A stretch of DNA of 64,000 bases. Origin: Neodontobutis hainanensis (Eukaryota > Chordata > Actinopteri > Gobiiformes > Odontobutidae). Below are positions 44,701-57,900 of this stretch, in pieces. The notes below the pieces were generated by a model. It was given only the letters and a program-made list of their open reading frames with translations, was not told where the DNA came from and did not search any database. The translations under genes were made by a program, and so were the position numbers. How positions within the stretch are numbered: the first letter of the stretch is position 1; each line of letters opens with the position of its first letter. The stretch covers positions 2,758,001 through 2,822,000 of the forward strand of contig JALDNG010000041.1 of the NCBI GenBank assembly GCA_024349245.1. The letters run 5' to 3'.

Positions 44701-46224
44701 GATGGCAGTGGTCGGTGCTGCAGACTTACAGTCGCAGGGGAAGCTCGTGCAGCCTGGGTTGCGGGGTGGGGTCCAGCGTTGTCCATGAGGTAGCCCCCAG
44801 AACTACTGCTGATTACCTGAGCCCCTGTCAGGCCTATGCTCATTCCTCCACTGCCACCTCCTCCATTATTGGTCATGCCATGAGACGTCACTACAGTGGA
44901 CACTTGTGTTGAACTGCCCTGGGTGTCAAAATAGCTCCCTCCACTGTTCTGGCTGTACAGCTGTGGCTCTGAGTATGTGTAAGTTCTTCTGTTTAAAAGA
45001 AAAATTAGAAAATAGGACAATAAGTTGATTGATCTGATTAAACCTATTACCAAAAAAAGTATCAATACATTAATTAGATCATCATGGGACAAAGTGTAAT
45101 GTTGTCAATATGACTCAATCAAATCAACTTGTCTAATGTTTTCCGGCCTTTCGGCTGAGTAATCCATGGAGATGATGAGGTGTTGAATTAAAACACATCT
45201 GTATAAAATTACAAAAGGAAAAAGATAAAACAGAATCCAGTTGTTATTATTTACCTTATACATTTGTACAATAAGAGTTTTCATAAAAAATGTGTGTGTA
45301 GTTGTTCCACTCCAAGATGACCTTTTGTTCATTTGGTGTCAAATTTTGAAATTTGTGCAGTGATTCTGACTTTAGAGTCTAAGCAATTACAAAAAAACTC
45401 TGTGTACTTCATTAAAGACACTTTTACCTTTACTGAGGCATAACTTTCAGGGTTTAAAAGTTTAAACGTCTACAGATTTAATATGCAGTGATTTACATAA
45501 TATTGGTTTGTCCCATTTTTAAAAACTGTTTTTTTGACTGCTCAGTTGGCGTTAATGATTCATTGTAGATGCCATGATTAGTTTTGGCATCATCTCATTC
45601 ATGAGAGCCACTTGCTATACCCAGTGCAGTTACACACACACACTGTCTTGAGTGTGTGTGCTTAGTTGGGTAGAGACAGCTTAAGGCAAACATCACCCTG
45701 TCCCCTCTGACTCTGAGACTTTTGTTTGGCTTTTGCCTACTTCTGGTCATGTTTAGGTGGCTGAGCTCTCCAGCAAAACCACAACTACATAGCTCCCACT
45801 AGAAACAAAGAAATAAAAAAGAGGGAAGAAAATACACTCCCAGTAACAACATGTGCTGATGACATGAAGGATTGTGTGAACAGACCTGAGAGGCTTTTAG
45901 TGTTGGGTGAGACCTACTCACATGTTGCCATTGGTGTAAACGCCACTGTTTTCCTCCACATACTGCACCTGTGCTGGGTAAACGTGCTGAACCTGTTGAA
46001 CAGTCTGGGCCTGGTGAGACACAAATAGCAAGAGTTGGTAATCGCCACATGTAGGTGAAGTACTGCCTCATGATGAATGCAAATTCAGGGAAAGAATTTG
46101 ACACAAAAGGATGTACCTGCTGTTGGACAGGCACCTGCTGGGAGGAGCCCGTAGGCTGAACAGGCACAGTGGTCTGAAGGGGGACAGTGGAAGTGGAGTC
46201 AGCGCCTGCGTCAGGGGTCTGCAT
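38747..46224 (-). CDS. rfx3: RFX3 winged-helix transcription factor
   Basis: Regulatory factor X 3 binds X-box DNA as a dimer and drives ciliogenesis and endocrine pancreas genes. Coding exons in transcript order: 46117-46224, 45922-46010, 44730-44988, 44093-44167, 43652-43833, 43404-43523, 43192-43316, 42987-43102, 42484-42599, 42201-42355, 40146-40243, 39836-39985, 39508-39716, 39268-39421, 39154-39193 and 38747-39027; 2277 nt, 758 aa (human 749). The start 'MQTPDAGADST' and the end 'IRHCSATGNTYASV' are specific to RFX3 rather than RFX1 or RFX2. The exon encoding 'EMAIETLQKSEGL' is also RFX3-like. The DNA-binding domain (about residues 178-255) has 'LPRSTLYNHYLRHCQ' and 'RTRRLGTRGNSKYHYYGIR'. 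The conserved B/C and dimerisation regions follow ('DVLRPIPSALTQAIRNFAKS', 'LRRYTSLNHLAQAARAVLQ'). The acidic C-terminus is less conserved. A transposon relic lies in the intron between 40243 and 42201. Confidence 0.96.
40398..41475. mobile_element. Tc1-like DNA transposon, internally deleted and dead
   Basis: It begins CAGTGGTGCTCATACC directly after a TA dinucleotide (40396-40397), as in fish Tc1-type elements. About 200 bp at each end are inverted copies, for example left 'ctacccaaatgaccctgatc' (RC region) against right 'tatccgggtcttttgggtag'. Between them is a plus-strand transposase remnant from MGKANKLSKDL (40782) through a helix-turn-helix-like part to 'SDKTSEK', which jumps to the very C-terminal 'NYHKRLQTVI'. 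The middle of the catalytic region is therefore deleted, and several stops interrupt the rest. The outer 40 bp of the right end are diverged or lost. It sits in an rfx3 intron. Confidence 0.85.
41810..42047. repeat. Dispersed fish repeat ('gtaaagcgctttgggtg' type)
   Basis: The segment ends with 'gtaaagcgctttgggtg' followed by 'gagctatataaatgcatgcc', a sequence I know as a frequent 3' tail of teleost LINE or SINE copies. The upstream limit is uncertain. It is in the same rfx3 intron as the Tc1-like relic. Confidence 0.5.
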
Positions 46225-49200
46225 GGCGCCTAAAAAATAAATAAAAAAAAATACACAACTTATTGTAACAGAAATAGTGCTTATGAGGAGATACAAACCT
46301 TTATTACTTTTTTTTACTACATTATCCAAATCTGACATCTGAATATTTAAAGAAGAATGATTGTTTGATTTTAGGCTTTGTCTTAAAGCTTACCTAAATA
46401 AGGCAAGTCTCATTGAGGACTCTTGTGAATCTGTTCTAAATCAATCTTTAAAAAGCCGCACCAGAACATTTCAATCTAAGCACCTGTTTCTGCCTTGTGG
46501 TACTCAATGTACTGAGCGCCTCATGCATCAGTGACACATGGTCTTGTCTCCATGTTCACAGCCATAAAAACAAGTTAATTTTTAACTAACTCCAAATAAA
46601 AACTGCTTCTTGTTGCTCCCTTGTTTCCTCTTACAGGTGTAAAGTTACTTTAAATGTCTGCACCAATAAGCTGAACAACTTATTTTAGAAACTTATTAAT
46701 TAACAAGGATTTATAATTGCCTTTACAATATATGATCTGTTGTTTTCTGTTACTGACATTACTGTTCGGCCATTAGGTTACAGACATTTATCATTAGAAT
46801 AAGCAGCAATAAGCCAGAGTGAACTATATTAGGGTGAACCAACAAACTCATGGCAAACCCTTGTTTGTGAGTTAATAATAGCAACACTCATTTCTTCCAT
46901 AGGTAGGCCCCCTCCTCCCCATCACAGTTTCCATGAGCAAGCCTCTCTTGGTTAATTAAGACCGCTCTCCTAACAACTTCCAAGCTCTCTAAGGACTACC
47001 TGCCCCTTTTCTTCATTCTTTTATGATCACTCTATTGGCCTTTCTTAGTCTTGTGTTGGCTTACCATAAATAGTAAAAAATGAAAATTATTACTTCAGAT
47101 AGATAAAGGTAAGATAATGTTAAATGTGGTTTAAGAAAGTGCATACAGGTGTGTAGCTTATTTACACCTGCTGCTTTCATATAGCCATCAACATAACGGT
47201 GCACAAACAATAAAAAATATAGCTTAAGTGTATAAGACAACTTCTTAACCTTACTATTTATAACGGTTAAAGTTTTAGAAAAAAAAGGTTACAATTTGGA
47301 TGATAAATATCTTCATCATTACAAATGATGAATAGTGACTAAAATAACCATAAGACACTGCTTAAAATCTTAATATTGTACAAAAAAACTTTAAACGCTG
47401 GTTTAAAGTATGGTCCAAACTGAGCAAGCCCACCTATCGACAAAAGGAGCCTTTGCGTCACCCCAACCCCCTCCACACACACCTCAGCCTCCCCATTCAG
47501 ACACTCCCCTGTGGCCCACTTAAATGCAGTGCACCACTGAGCAAGTGCGAGCCCTACAAAAGACACAGAGGAACAAAAGCCACCAAGGAGGGCAACATTT
47601 TGCCCTGAATTTTATTCTCTGAAATCTGGCTAACATTAGAATATAAACAATCCCCAAGATGACAGAAATAACACTTTTAGTTATCATAAAGCAAAAAAAA
47701 AAAAATGGAATCTGATTAGACAAGTAAACAATAAAGGTGAAAAACACATTGCAAACATATTCTTTCTCTAATACAAGAAAACAAACAAAAACATGGAACC
47801 TGGGGGCAAAGTTAGAGGAAATAGCATTGCAAAAACTTAATCTAAAACATTTTATGATTGATAGAAGCAACAAGCTATTTAAAGCTCTTCAAGCCAAACA
47901 TACACTCCATCTTTAAAAAAATGGAATTAGACACATTAATTTGCCACTGTTATTAAGTGCAAGGTTTTATCTTGGAAATTGTCCTGTGTTCTGTATGAGT
48001 GTTGTATTTATTGTTTTGTAAGCAAAACTTGTGCTGCGGTCTTAGCCAGGACTCCCTTGAAAAAGAGATTTGTAATCTCAATTCGACCGTCCTGGTTAAA
48101 TAAAGGTTAGATAAATAAAATAAAAAATTTATGTGGGTAATGTTCACCAGCCCTACATTAACACTGTCAGGCCAAGACAAAAACAGACCCAACATGCTGT
48201 ATTTTGCTAAGCCATGAAAATGGATGACTGAATAATTGAATTAATCAGCCCCTCTTTAAGTGATTGGAAATGCAACAGGATCCAGGCAGCAGGTGGCATG
48301 GTACCATTTCTGCTCTGGCGGACTACAGGTAAGTGGCAACATGAGCTGATAACTAGCAGTTCCCAACATCCTGTATGTGTGTGCGTGTAAAGGTGTGCGT
48401 GTGTGGGAAGGGGGAAAGTTAAAGACCTTATTGGGGGTATATGGTGTTACATATGAGGACATTAAAATACTAATATTAATAAAAACATGGGAGTTCATTT
48501 GACATCGGATAATGACATATTCAGTTGTAAATTTCACTTCTGACAGTGGCATAACAACATCAAAGCTCTAATCTGATAATTGACTTTCTGCTGGTTAAAA
48601 GGGGAATAATTTATAGCAATGCTAAATAAAAAATAGATGACCTGAAGAAAAAATAAATAAAAAAGATGACTATTGAGTATGCCCTTGTTCACTACCTGTC
48701 TCACAGAACAACAGAAATCAGAGGTTGCAGCTGCCAAGCAGTCCTACAAGTGCTGTGATGCAACATTATGAAATCAAGTTTATAGTTACGAGATCAACCA
48801 AGAGAGACAAGAGTTTATAAGATTGTTTAAACAAACCACACTAATAATATTTACTAGTTAATTGGGCAAATGTCAGGTTGTTACAATACAGTCATTACTA
48901 TTACTATTGTGCATTGTTGCATTACAGTTCCACACAAATTCTGGCAAAAAAACAAACTTAAAATATGAAATGTATGCATTTTCTAAGTTCAGCCAGAAGA
49001 CAGGGCATAAAAACCTTTTACAGCTAGTAAAAGTACACGAAACTAAGCTATAAGCAATAGTAAATTACGATAGTACGAATGAGTAAGCCATAATGGCTTT
49101 ATTATTTCTATATTTTGAGTCCATGTATGATTTTCACAGTAGTGACGATTCCAACCTTAGTTTATCAGAAAGCTTTAATCACAACCATCTGATTTCACAA

Positions 49201-49828
49201 AGAGAGCAGATGTATTGCCAGCGAAGCTATCTCCTCTCTAAGACAAAAGGGAAAGTAATGGCTTAGCTATTGTCAGTAGCAGATATTGTACAGGAAACTA
49301 GCTCGCAGCAATTTCTTGTACTAAATAATGTTTGCCTACAATGAAGCAGTACAAACACAAAACTTTAATTATAGAGGTAACAGTAGTCAAAAACGAGTCT
49401 TCAGCGCGCAATGTGGGAACGCGACGCTGGCGTTAGCAACCTAGCAACAACAGACACCTGCTCCAGCTGACCAGCTAGCATCAGTCACTAGCATAGACTT
49501 GTATTGCACCAGGGCTGCCAAGTCTAAACAAATACACAACAGTCTAATGCTTGAGAAACTGTCCACAGCTAGATTCTTTTTTGTGCATTTGAACAATCAA
49601 AACTAACCAGTGACAGCGACCAAGACCTCATCTGTGGTTATTCACGGGTAACGTTAGCAAGAAAGCTAACACGTTACAAAGAAACACCCTCGCTAGCAAA
49701 CTACCCCAGCCATTCTAAGAGCCTTCAGTCAACATCCGACAAAATACACCAAAGCATAAAAATGCTCCGTTAAAACGCGCTAAAATAAAGTCTCAATTTT
49801 GGGTAAAAGTGCGAAATATAATTCAAAC
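46225..49828 (-). other. rfx3: rfx3 first intron
   Basis: A 3.6-kb intron between the non-coding first exon (donor at 49829/49828) and the start-codon exon (acceptor tttttag|GCGCC, exon from 46229, start codon at 46224). No coding exon is seen. It contains the dispersed repeat at 47950-48125, a GCTAGC/GTTAGC-rich stretch at 49420-49690, and the imperfect inverted repeat GTAACGTTAGC...GCTAACACGTTAC at 49648-49677. Confidence 0.5.
47950..48125. repeat. Dispersed fish repeat ('aagggagtcctggc' type)
   Basis: On the minus strand it reads 'acctttatttaaccaggacg', then 'aatctctttttcaagggagt' and 'cctggctaagac'. It is an opposite-orientation relative of the copy near 17300-17350, and lies in rfx3 intron 1. 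Confidence 0.65.
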
Positions 49829-49970
49829 CTGAGTTCTGAACTGGTTGATGAAGATGAGGATGGTGGAGGAGGTGGTAATGATGGAGCGAGGTTGTTGTTG
49901 GTGGGTTACAGTCGCCAGGACTACGGTGACTATGGCGCTTCTCACTGGGCAACTGTTGCTATAAAACTCA
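49829..49970 (-). promoter_or_regulatory. rfx3: rfx3 5' non-coding exon and core promoter
   Basis: A non-coding exon ends at 49829 with donor AACTCAG|gtttgaa on the minus strand. The upstream edge is not visible; CpG-rich sequence extends to about 50040. The everted RFX half-site pair GGCAAC-TGTTGCT lies at 49948-49960, and a full X-box palindrome lies further upstream at 50621-50633. The frame through this exon is open into the RFX3 start but has no ATG and is closed by a stop at 49959-49961. Confidence 0.5.
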
Positions 49971-50039
49971 CCGGGCGGGCGCAGCCTCACCAGGCAGGTG
50001 GGAGGAGATTCATATGCCTTCATACAGGACGGAAATAAG

Positions 50040-51930
50040 TATTTTAAAATACGTTTTTTTAATTCCACATGTACAGGTCGGTGACGCCCATTATATGGTT
50101 ATTGCCTTAAGCGTAATTTAGCGAATGTAAGATTTGTCGAAACGATAGATTAGAAGAATCTGACCCTTTATAATAATGAATGCATGACATTTTAAAAGTG
50201 TTTCAAATACCATGTAGGCTATAGTGGAGTTGCTAGCCTTGAAGTGAACTTTCCCATATGCCCATTTAAAAAGACTTCCTAAATAGTTTTAAATTACTGC
50301 ACTTCAAAGTATAATTTTCTTTTACCCTTATAAACTGTACAGAAATAAATTATAGGCTATAGCATAAGGTAGCATTGTGTACCGGCTGTGACAGCGACTG
50401 CAGTAGGCCCATTAACTATACTTTCCTAGCACTTATGGGCCTAACTTAATAAATAAAGTAAAATTGAGAATTCAAAATCATGGAGGAAATCTTCTGACTA
50501 CAACTGAATAATGTGATTTCCAATTTGATAAAAGGCTTAACAAACCACCTGTGGTCACTGTGCAAGCAGCTCTTTTTTCTTTGCAAGACTAAACATATGC
50601 TTTTTGGAGAAGCTGTTGTTGTTGCTTAGCAACAAGTGAAACTCCATTCTGAAGCATGACACTCTTTCAAAAAGAATTATTTTCAAGTAAAACAATTTGT
50701 CCTTTCAATTTCAACCAAAAATACTGCTGCAAAGATTGATCAACTGCACACACCAGAGCTGCTTCAGCTTCTGACTTGCTGTTGTCCACCAGATTTGTCC
50801 AATTTAATTATTGGTAGGCTGCTAAAACTAATTTATTAATTTTAATATTATTTTTGAGCATGTTGTTGCTTCTTCTAAACCTGACATATTACAAAATACT
50901 TTATTATCTCTAGATTCAAAAAATTAACCACCATCACCCATTGTGTTTAATTCCATTCGCACAGATTTTAATGTAGCCTAATTCTGGATCAGGCCACTGT
51001 TGACAAGTAGGCCCATGGTTATATTATAAACTTCAGTGTTAACCACACTTCAGTGTAGGCAGTCGTTAAAAATCACTTTTATTTTCCACTCTTTACCCAT
51101 GACCCAATAAATTGCCGCCAGTACAGATATACTGGGAAATTAGTTCTGGATCTTTTCACACATGAAGCTGTTCTGGTAAAATGTAGGAACATTTGTAGTT
51201 TTCTTCTGTTAAAAACTTAAGCTAAGATGGCTAGGTAGATTTCTCCCATTTTCTTGTAAATAACTGTTACATGACCAGTAGTAGGATGTTCATTAACATC
51301 ATTTTGCTTCATGATCTGAGCACATAAGGTCTCTACGAAAATTACTTAATGGTGGTATATTGTAAGGCTGTTACTATAGTTACAAAGCCATAGTTCTAAG
51401 AAAAAGCTTAATAACCAATCCCATTAATAGCACTGCTTTGATTGTGTTGGAGAATATGATGCAAAATGTCAAGATGTGGCATAAATTACTTACGAGCTGT
51501 AAAAATTGATACAGTAAACAATTAACGGAGCTCTGCCAATAATTAAACATATAAGTGTATAATCAGCAAGTACCTTTACATAGATTTAGTTAAGGAAAAT
51601 GAGAAAATCTTATCATTTAACATATTCTTTGGTACTGTTTAATGAAGCTGTTGCCAGGTTGCAAAGCAATTTAAAGTGTACATTTTATAACAATATTATC
51701 TAAGCTTGTCCTTTGGTGTATGTGGTTGAAACTTGACTTGTACAGTGGTTCCCAGCATTGAAGAAATGTTTGCCTAATTATGAATCAGCATCCACATTTT
51801 GGTCATAACCATAGACATTAAAAGTCTGCACACAAGACATTAAAAGTCTGCACACAAGAAAAACACAGACAGTGCATTTATACAAACAACTGGCAAATAA
51901 GTGTTCATATTGGATCATTTGAGGGTAGAA
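50040..51930. other. rfx3-glis3 intergenic region and glis3 3' UTR
   Basis: No supported exon. It holds the rfx3 upstream region and, at its right side, the glis3 3' UTR on the minus strand. Candidate minus-strand poly(A) signals (plus TTTATT) lie at 51078-51083 and 50900-50905. A 22-bp unit (gacattaaaagtctgcacac + aa) is tandemly duplicated at 51814-51857. Confidence 0.45.
50621..50633. promoter_or_regulatory. RFX X-box palindrome upstream of rfx3
   Basis: GTTGCT-T-AGCAAC is a perfect inverted pair of RFX half-sites (RGYAAC) with a 1-bp spacer, within the 0-3 bp allowed in X-boxes. It is about 0.8 kb upstream of the rfx3 5' exon. Binding by RFX3 itself is inferred. Confidence 0.55.
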
Positions 51931-54900
51931 TTAGCTTCCATTACTCATTATGCTAGACAGGGCTGTTTGTGAGGTTCCCAGCCCATTGCGATTATTGACT
52001 GCTGGAGGGCTGTCACCAAAGGCATCAACTTCCATCAGGTGACTCAAACTGGTGTGTGGTGCGATCCCTCCATATTGCAGAGGAGGAAACAGCACATTAA
52101 TGTGTCCTGAGACATCTGGGAAATAGAAAAACAGCTGTTTTATCTTCATTGTTAAGCTATCATAAGGTCTATATTGTTCTGTGTCTAAATTTTGCATTAC
52201 AAGAGGAAAAGCAGGAAGGAACAAAACTGAGGCATTCAATCTATTTAAACTTTATCCCAGCAGTTAAAACTTGAGTGTGTGTTTCTGAACACCTTTCAGT
52301 GGCTGTTACGTTGAGGTAATACGTTGATACAATGACTGGAGCTACTTGTTTTGGTCCAAGTAGAAAATTTAGTAACCACCTGATACACATCATACAATTC
52401 CTCTACACCTTTAATGTGCATGTGAGAAAATCTGTTCAAACAGATTGTCACAACGCCCACAGATTTTCTAATAAACCCTTTAGACGTGAAACTCACACTT
52501 GTTAACTTTTTTTCCTGAAGAATGCCTCCTCAGTCTGTACAGTGACTTTCTATAAGGCTTTCACAATCATGAGTACCTGGCTTGTGATTTCCGGGAGGCT
52601 GGCAGGGCTGCTTCAGATCCTGACTGTTCTGCAGGGATGTCCCATTGGGAGGAAGTGGGAGGCAGGAGGAGGGGCTGCACTGATCCCCGGGGAAGAGCTT
52701 GTGAGGGGAAGGATCAACAAACCTGAGAGGTTTCACACAAATGTAAATATTCTGAACCATCATCTGATTATTTATTATCAATAAATTATTATAGTAATAG
52801 TTTATAGTTTCCTACAATTTAACAACAACAGTGATAGCAATGGTTTCATAACTATATAGTTTAGATAAACAATGTGTTAACTGTGTAATGTGCATGGCGG
52901 AGAAAAATCTGTTTGATATCATTCATTAAGACAGACAGAGGCTGACAATTCAATGGAATTATACATAATAGCTCAAGTACATTATTTAAAAATAGCTGGT
53001 CGGCATTTCCAAGGCCACAAGTGGAAAAGTAGCATCCTCAAAGCACTTTGCAGTCTGCATATTATGAAGTGTATACACTGATGCCTTTTGCTTTTTGCTT
53101 GTAGACTAACACAGAAAAATCTTCTAGAATGTTGTTTTCTTTTGGGTCCTTCTTACTCATTGTTTGTGCCATTACAAAGACTAGTACTTTTTGTGCTAAA
53201 CAGACTCACCACATTTTAAAACCAGAATGTAATAAATACTGTTAAATCGAACTCAGTGGCCAAGTGAGTGGCACATTTGCACATGTGATTGACAATAAGG
53301 ATAAAAGTTTGAAGGAGTTGGAGAAAGGTATTCTGAGGTGATATGAATGTCTCCATAAAATAGCAACAAGGATTTTACAATCAATTTAACATCTAAAAAC
53401 ACTGCTTGCATCCTTCTCACAATAAACTAGGTAGTATTTCTTAGATTTTACGATTCACTTATTGAATTCCTTAGCCGCTTTTGACGGTGGCTATAGCATC
53501 CATTAACACCAGTGGTTGAGACCAATGAGGCAAGGCTATGTCCTCTTTCACAAGCCGAATTGTCTACCCAGAGTCCCGCTGTGAAAGCTTTGGCCTACTG
53601 CTGATATGAGAACAATCACAGCCAGTGAGGAGTCGTAAGCATCTGGCTGCTTGGAAAGATAGAAATCCTTTATCACACGCTTTGAAGTGTATGGATAAAG
53701 GGATGTTTTCTTATGATGTGAACAAGCAAATGTGTTGCTGGCTATCCAAAATATGTTAGTCTCAACCATATGCACAGAACCGACACACTCTGCCAAACAA
53801 GAGAGTAACCTTCACACAATCTCTGGTTTCTAATGGAGCTTTGTAATTATGAGGTTATAGCCATGGAGTCGTGACAACCAATATTTAAGCTGATTGTTTC
53901 GGATATGAAAAGCCAGGTCAAAAGACGGACTGGAACCTAAGAAAGCCCTTGTTGCCTTCCTGAAAAAAGCTTACCATGGTAGACTTTTAGATTACTGAAT
54001 ACTGCACTCTATTTGAGAGTAACCACAAAAAAGATTATGGATTGGTTTTACTATTGAAGGGGCACTTTAAGATATCAGTAAATGGCTTATAGTGCGTTTT
54101 CCTAATCACTCTATGAAGTCAAATGCTTTGGAAACTATAAGACAAAGCATACCTGTAATTATCTGGAAAGGAGTGTAGCAGAGCCAGGTGGTATTTACCA
54201 GGTGAGCCTTTTCCCTGTGGAGCACCTAAGAAACAGGTATGACATTTTAGGGCTGTCCACTACAGGCAAGATCTATCAGATGCACTAATTATGTGCTCAG
54301 ACAAACCGGAAAATGTCTGGTGTGATCTGCAAGAGGGCGAATGCAGCATGTTGTCTATTTTCATCGGAGGAGAGAGGCTGGGTTGTAGTGGATGGATGGT
54401 TAAACAGTCTGTCAAAGGGTCTTGGGCAGCGTCAACAGATGATTTTCTCTAAAAAAAAGTATGTTGAAAAAGTACATGTCATAATAAATGCTTAATATAA
54501 ACAATTAACTTTCTAAAATTGAGGTTTGCAATAGAAATGCAACTCTCCATTATGAGTCAAACCAGGCTTTTTTATACTTCTTAAATCATTAAAAGTCACA
54601 TTGATAGACCAACTGCCACAGACATATTGATACTGACAGTAAAAGACTCTAGTTCTGTCATTAATTGATTTCCAATTTCCATTGATCTTTACATTTCCAG
54701 CATCTTGAACTCAGTGTCTTAAAGTCACTTTCACTCCATTTGTGTTCCATCAATTCTATAAATATAAAACTGCATATATACTGTAAATATATATTTAACC
54801 CTAGTTTAAAGCAGGCTTTTGCTTGTGAAACAGCAGAAGAATACAGCTCAAACACACCACTCCCAAGAGGCATCACAATTACAGCAATGTGTTTAAATTT

Positions 54901-57900
54901 CTTAATAAGGAAAGCTGTTGATGTGGGAGACACTGTAAAAATGTCTCTTTTTAGTAACTACCCACCTTCTATGTCTGTATCTATGGTGACATAAACCTCT
55001 GTAAAGAAAGGCTGCAGCACTCTGATATGAAACTTTTAATATGTTTGCCTGAAGTAGAAAGTAACGAATATGAATGAAGGAATTCATTTCATATGGCTTA
55101 CTTTCAGTATTATTGGAAGAAATCCGTTGTAAGTTAAGTAAACAGTTAACAGTAAATACTTTACACTTGGCATATAACCTCAGACTGTCAACATCAAATC
55201 AGAACAAATGAAAGAACAATCAAATCTGACATGTTAGCAGTTAAGTTCCTATGCCCTTGCTGGAAATCACTGTCAATCTGTGAAAGCTGCATGTCGTTTA
55301 TCAAATGCAGGAGCAATTATAGCTAATGTAAAATGTCATTTCTTTCGTTTGTTTTTTTTATAAATAATCATAAAAGTTGTGAGAGCACACAAATGAATGT
55401 AGTACCTTCTTTCGTAACTGTTGCTCCTTCACTGAGTGTGATTTAACATGTTTCCTCAAAGAGCTGGGATCAGTATATCGTTTTGCACAGCCCGGGACCT
55501 GACACGCATACGGCTTCTGCACAACCACAAACACATGACGGCAAATATAGATACATGCAAGCTTTGTTATATTTCAGAGATTTTGAAAAGTACTGAGACT
55601 GTAACTCACAGTGTCCAGATGTGTGCGTTGGTGTTTGGCTCTGTCACTGGAGTTGCTGAAGGCCTTGTAGCAGCCTGGGTGCTGACAGACATAGGGTTTC
55701 TCCCCTGTGTGGCTCCGCAAGTGGATCTTTAGATTCTCAAGCCGAGAAAATGCCTTCTTGCAGCCTTCAAACTGTTATCACACAACTGAATGGTTAGCCT
55801 ATCAGCATCAGCCAACGTGGTATCTTTTACAAATGAAGTAGTAAACCATTAATGGAGAAAAAAATTAATTTTGTATCAGGATTAGTGTAGCTACTAAGTT
55901 TTGACAAGGATTTTCAGTACAAAAATACAAATGGCAGCATTCTAAAAAACAATTAGACTGACAAATTCTGAAAAAAAAAAGATTAATAAAATCTCTCATT
56001 CGTATATTTTATACACGTTATATTTACAACCAGTGACATTTGTCTTTACTGGTAATTGTCGTTATCACCAGCAGGGGTCAATGTTCAAACACAGCACTGT
56101 AAAGTAGTACTGCCCTTCATCTTTATCCTATGATTCTAATTTTAGCCTTTTTGTGCAACACTATGTAACCTTTTACCTCAAAATGTGGAGCCTGAATGTC
56201 ATTAAAAAAACATTCACTCTACAATATATATATATATATAATATAAGAATCACTCTCATTCGGACACTTATCTTACAGGAATCCATCGCATTGAAACAAA
56301 TTTACATTTACTCAGTTAGCAGGCACGTTTATCCAAAGCGACTTACATTAAGCTTCCATTCGCCAGTGTTACAGCTGGAAACACCACTGAAGGCAAGGTG
56401 GGTTAAGTGTCTTGCCCAAGGACACAACGACAGTATGAACCGCCAACCTTATGATTATAAGACGACCGCTATACCACTGAGCCACTGCAGTTCATTAGTC
56501 AGTACACATCCTGAAAAATTACATAGTGTTGCTTTATTAAAGTCCTTCAACTTTCAATAAAATGTCTTCATCTATATGCAGTTTCTCCAATAATGCCTGA
56601 TATAGGGTTTACAATCATCAATGCTCATCCATGTTCTCTGTTATACGGCCAAGACTTTTTTTTTCAGTTCGCAGGGGGTTAGGAATGTCCTCACTATGTC
56701 TTAACAAACAGACCATGTCCAATTTTGTTATTCTTCCTCCCAGACTGGATTCCTCACATTCTGATTTAGGCAGTCATCAAAGTAAACCCAAATTGCATGT
56801 TTTTACTTCCCATTAATAATTCACTCATTTGGATTCCTTGGCATTCCAAATACGAAGAACGTCATGTGATTTAAATCTAATTTAGGAGAGACAATTTTAG
56901 ATTATCACAGAATTATACACTAGCAATGTCAATGAATAAAATGTCAAATAATAAAACCAGCAATAGAGAGAAAAGACAAATTGTTAGACTATGGTGACAT
57001 AATCTTGCCTGTGACAATAATAAAATTGGTAAAAGAAGTAAAATATGTAATAGTTGCAGTCCTACACATGTTGATGATGACAGAAAAAACATTTATAAAT
57101 CATAACTACGGGAAAAAAAGAATATTGCTTCCACACAAAGCAATGTCTGAAGTTCCTCTGAGACACTACAGAGTGTATAATAAACATAGGCTTTTCTTTT
57201 TGTCAAAATAAATCTGAAAAAAGGCATATTTGACTAAATTTTGACATTTTTATCTGTTCAAAATCACTGTACGTAATTTTTTCCCCTTACCTCACCAATC
57301 TCATACATAAACATTTAGATGTGAGAGAAAAACACTACTTCTACGTCTGAAATGTAGAATGATTAAAGTTGATGCATTATTAATAGCAGAATGTGGAAAG
57401 GCTTTATATAGGTTATAATTGTTCTGTTGCATTGGTAAGTTAAGGGCATGCCACAAGTGAGCCTTGAAGCCAAGGACTTGTTAGCAGAGGCTTCAATCAT
57501 CGTTAAAGAAATTGTGAAATGACAGGTACAAGTCTGGGCCTGCCCTGTGTATTCCCTGTGTAACAAGAACCACTTTATTGTTCTCTGGTCTGTTCACCTC
57601 ACCCACTATACGTCCGTTTATCCACCTGCAAATCTTTATATCAAAGAGATGTTCCAGGGTTTTCTCAAACTCAGTAGTACTATTAAAAGAAAGTAGGGAG
57701 TAGGGAGTATATGTGTAAAAACAAAATGCACTCTTTGGTCTGAGATGCAGTGCTTTAACAAAAGGTTAAATGTATAATGAGCAGTTTCTTTGTCTCTTGA
57801 CTAATAACATTTCTGAGCCATAAATACTCACTAAAGATAACTGCCACTTGGGAATTCAGTACCACTTCCATCTTGTGACCCCAGATGCGTTTCTAATTAT

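Noticed and set aside
45636..45662. Short hairpin made of CACACACACT and AGTGTGTGTG
   Set aside because: Low-complexity CA/TG pairing explains it; no sign of a structured RNA.
49829..49952. Possible His-rich N-terminal extension of RFX3 from the 5' exon
   Set aside because: The frame joins in phase with the RFX3 start, but the apparent start is TTG, not ATG, and an in-frame stop lies just upstream at 49959-49961.
52577..52722. Upstream acceptor (52722) for the penultimate glis3 exon
   Set aside because: Joined to the previous phase-0 exon it reads V-C-stop; the 52697 acceptor keeps the frame.
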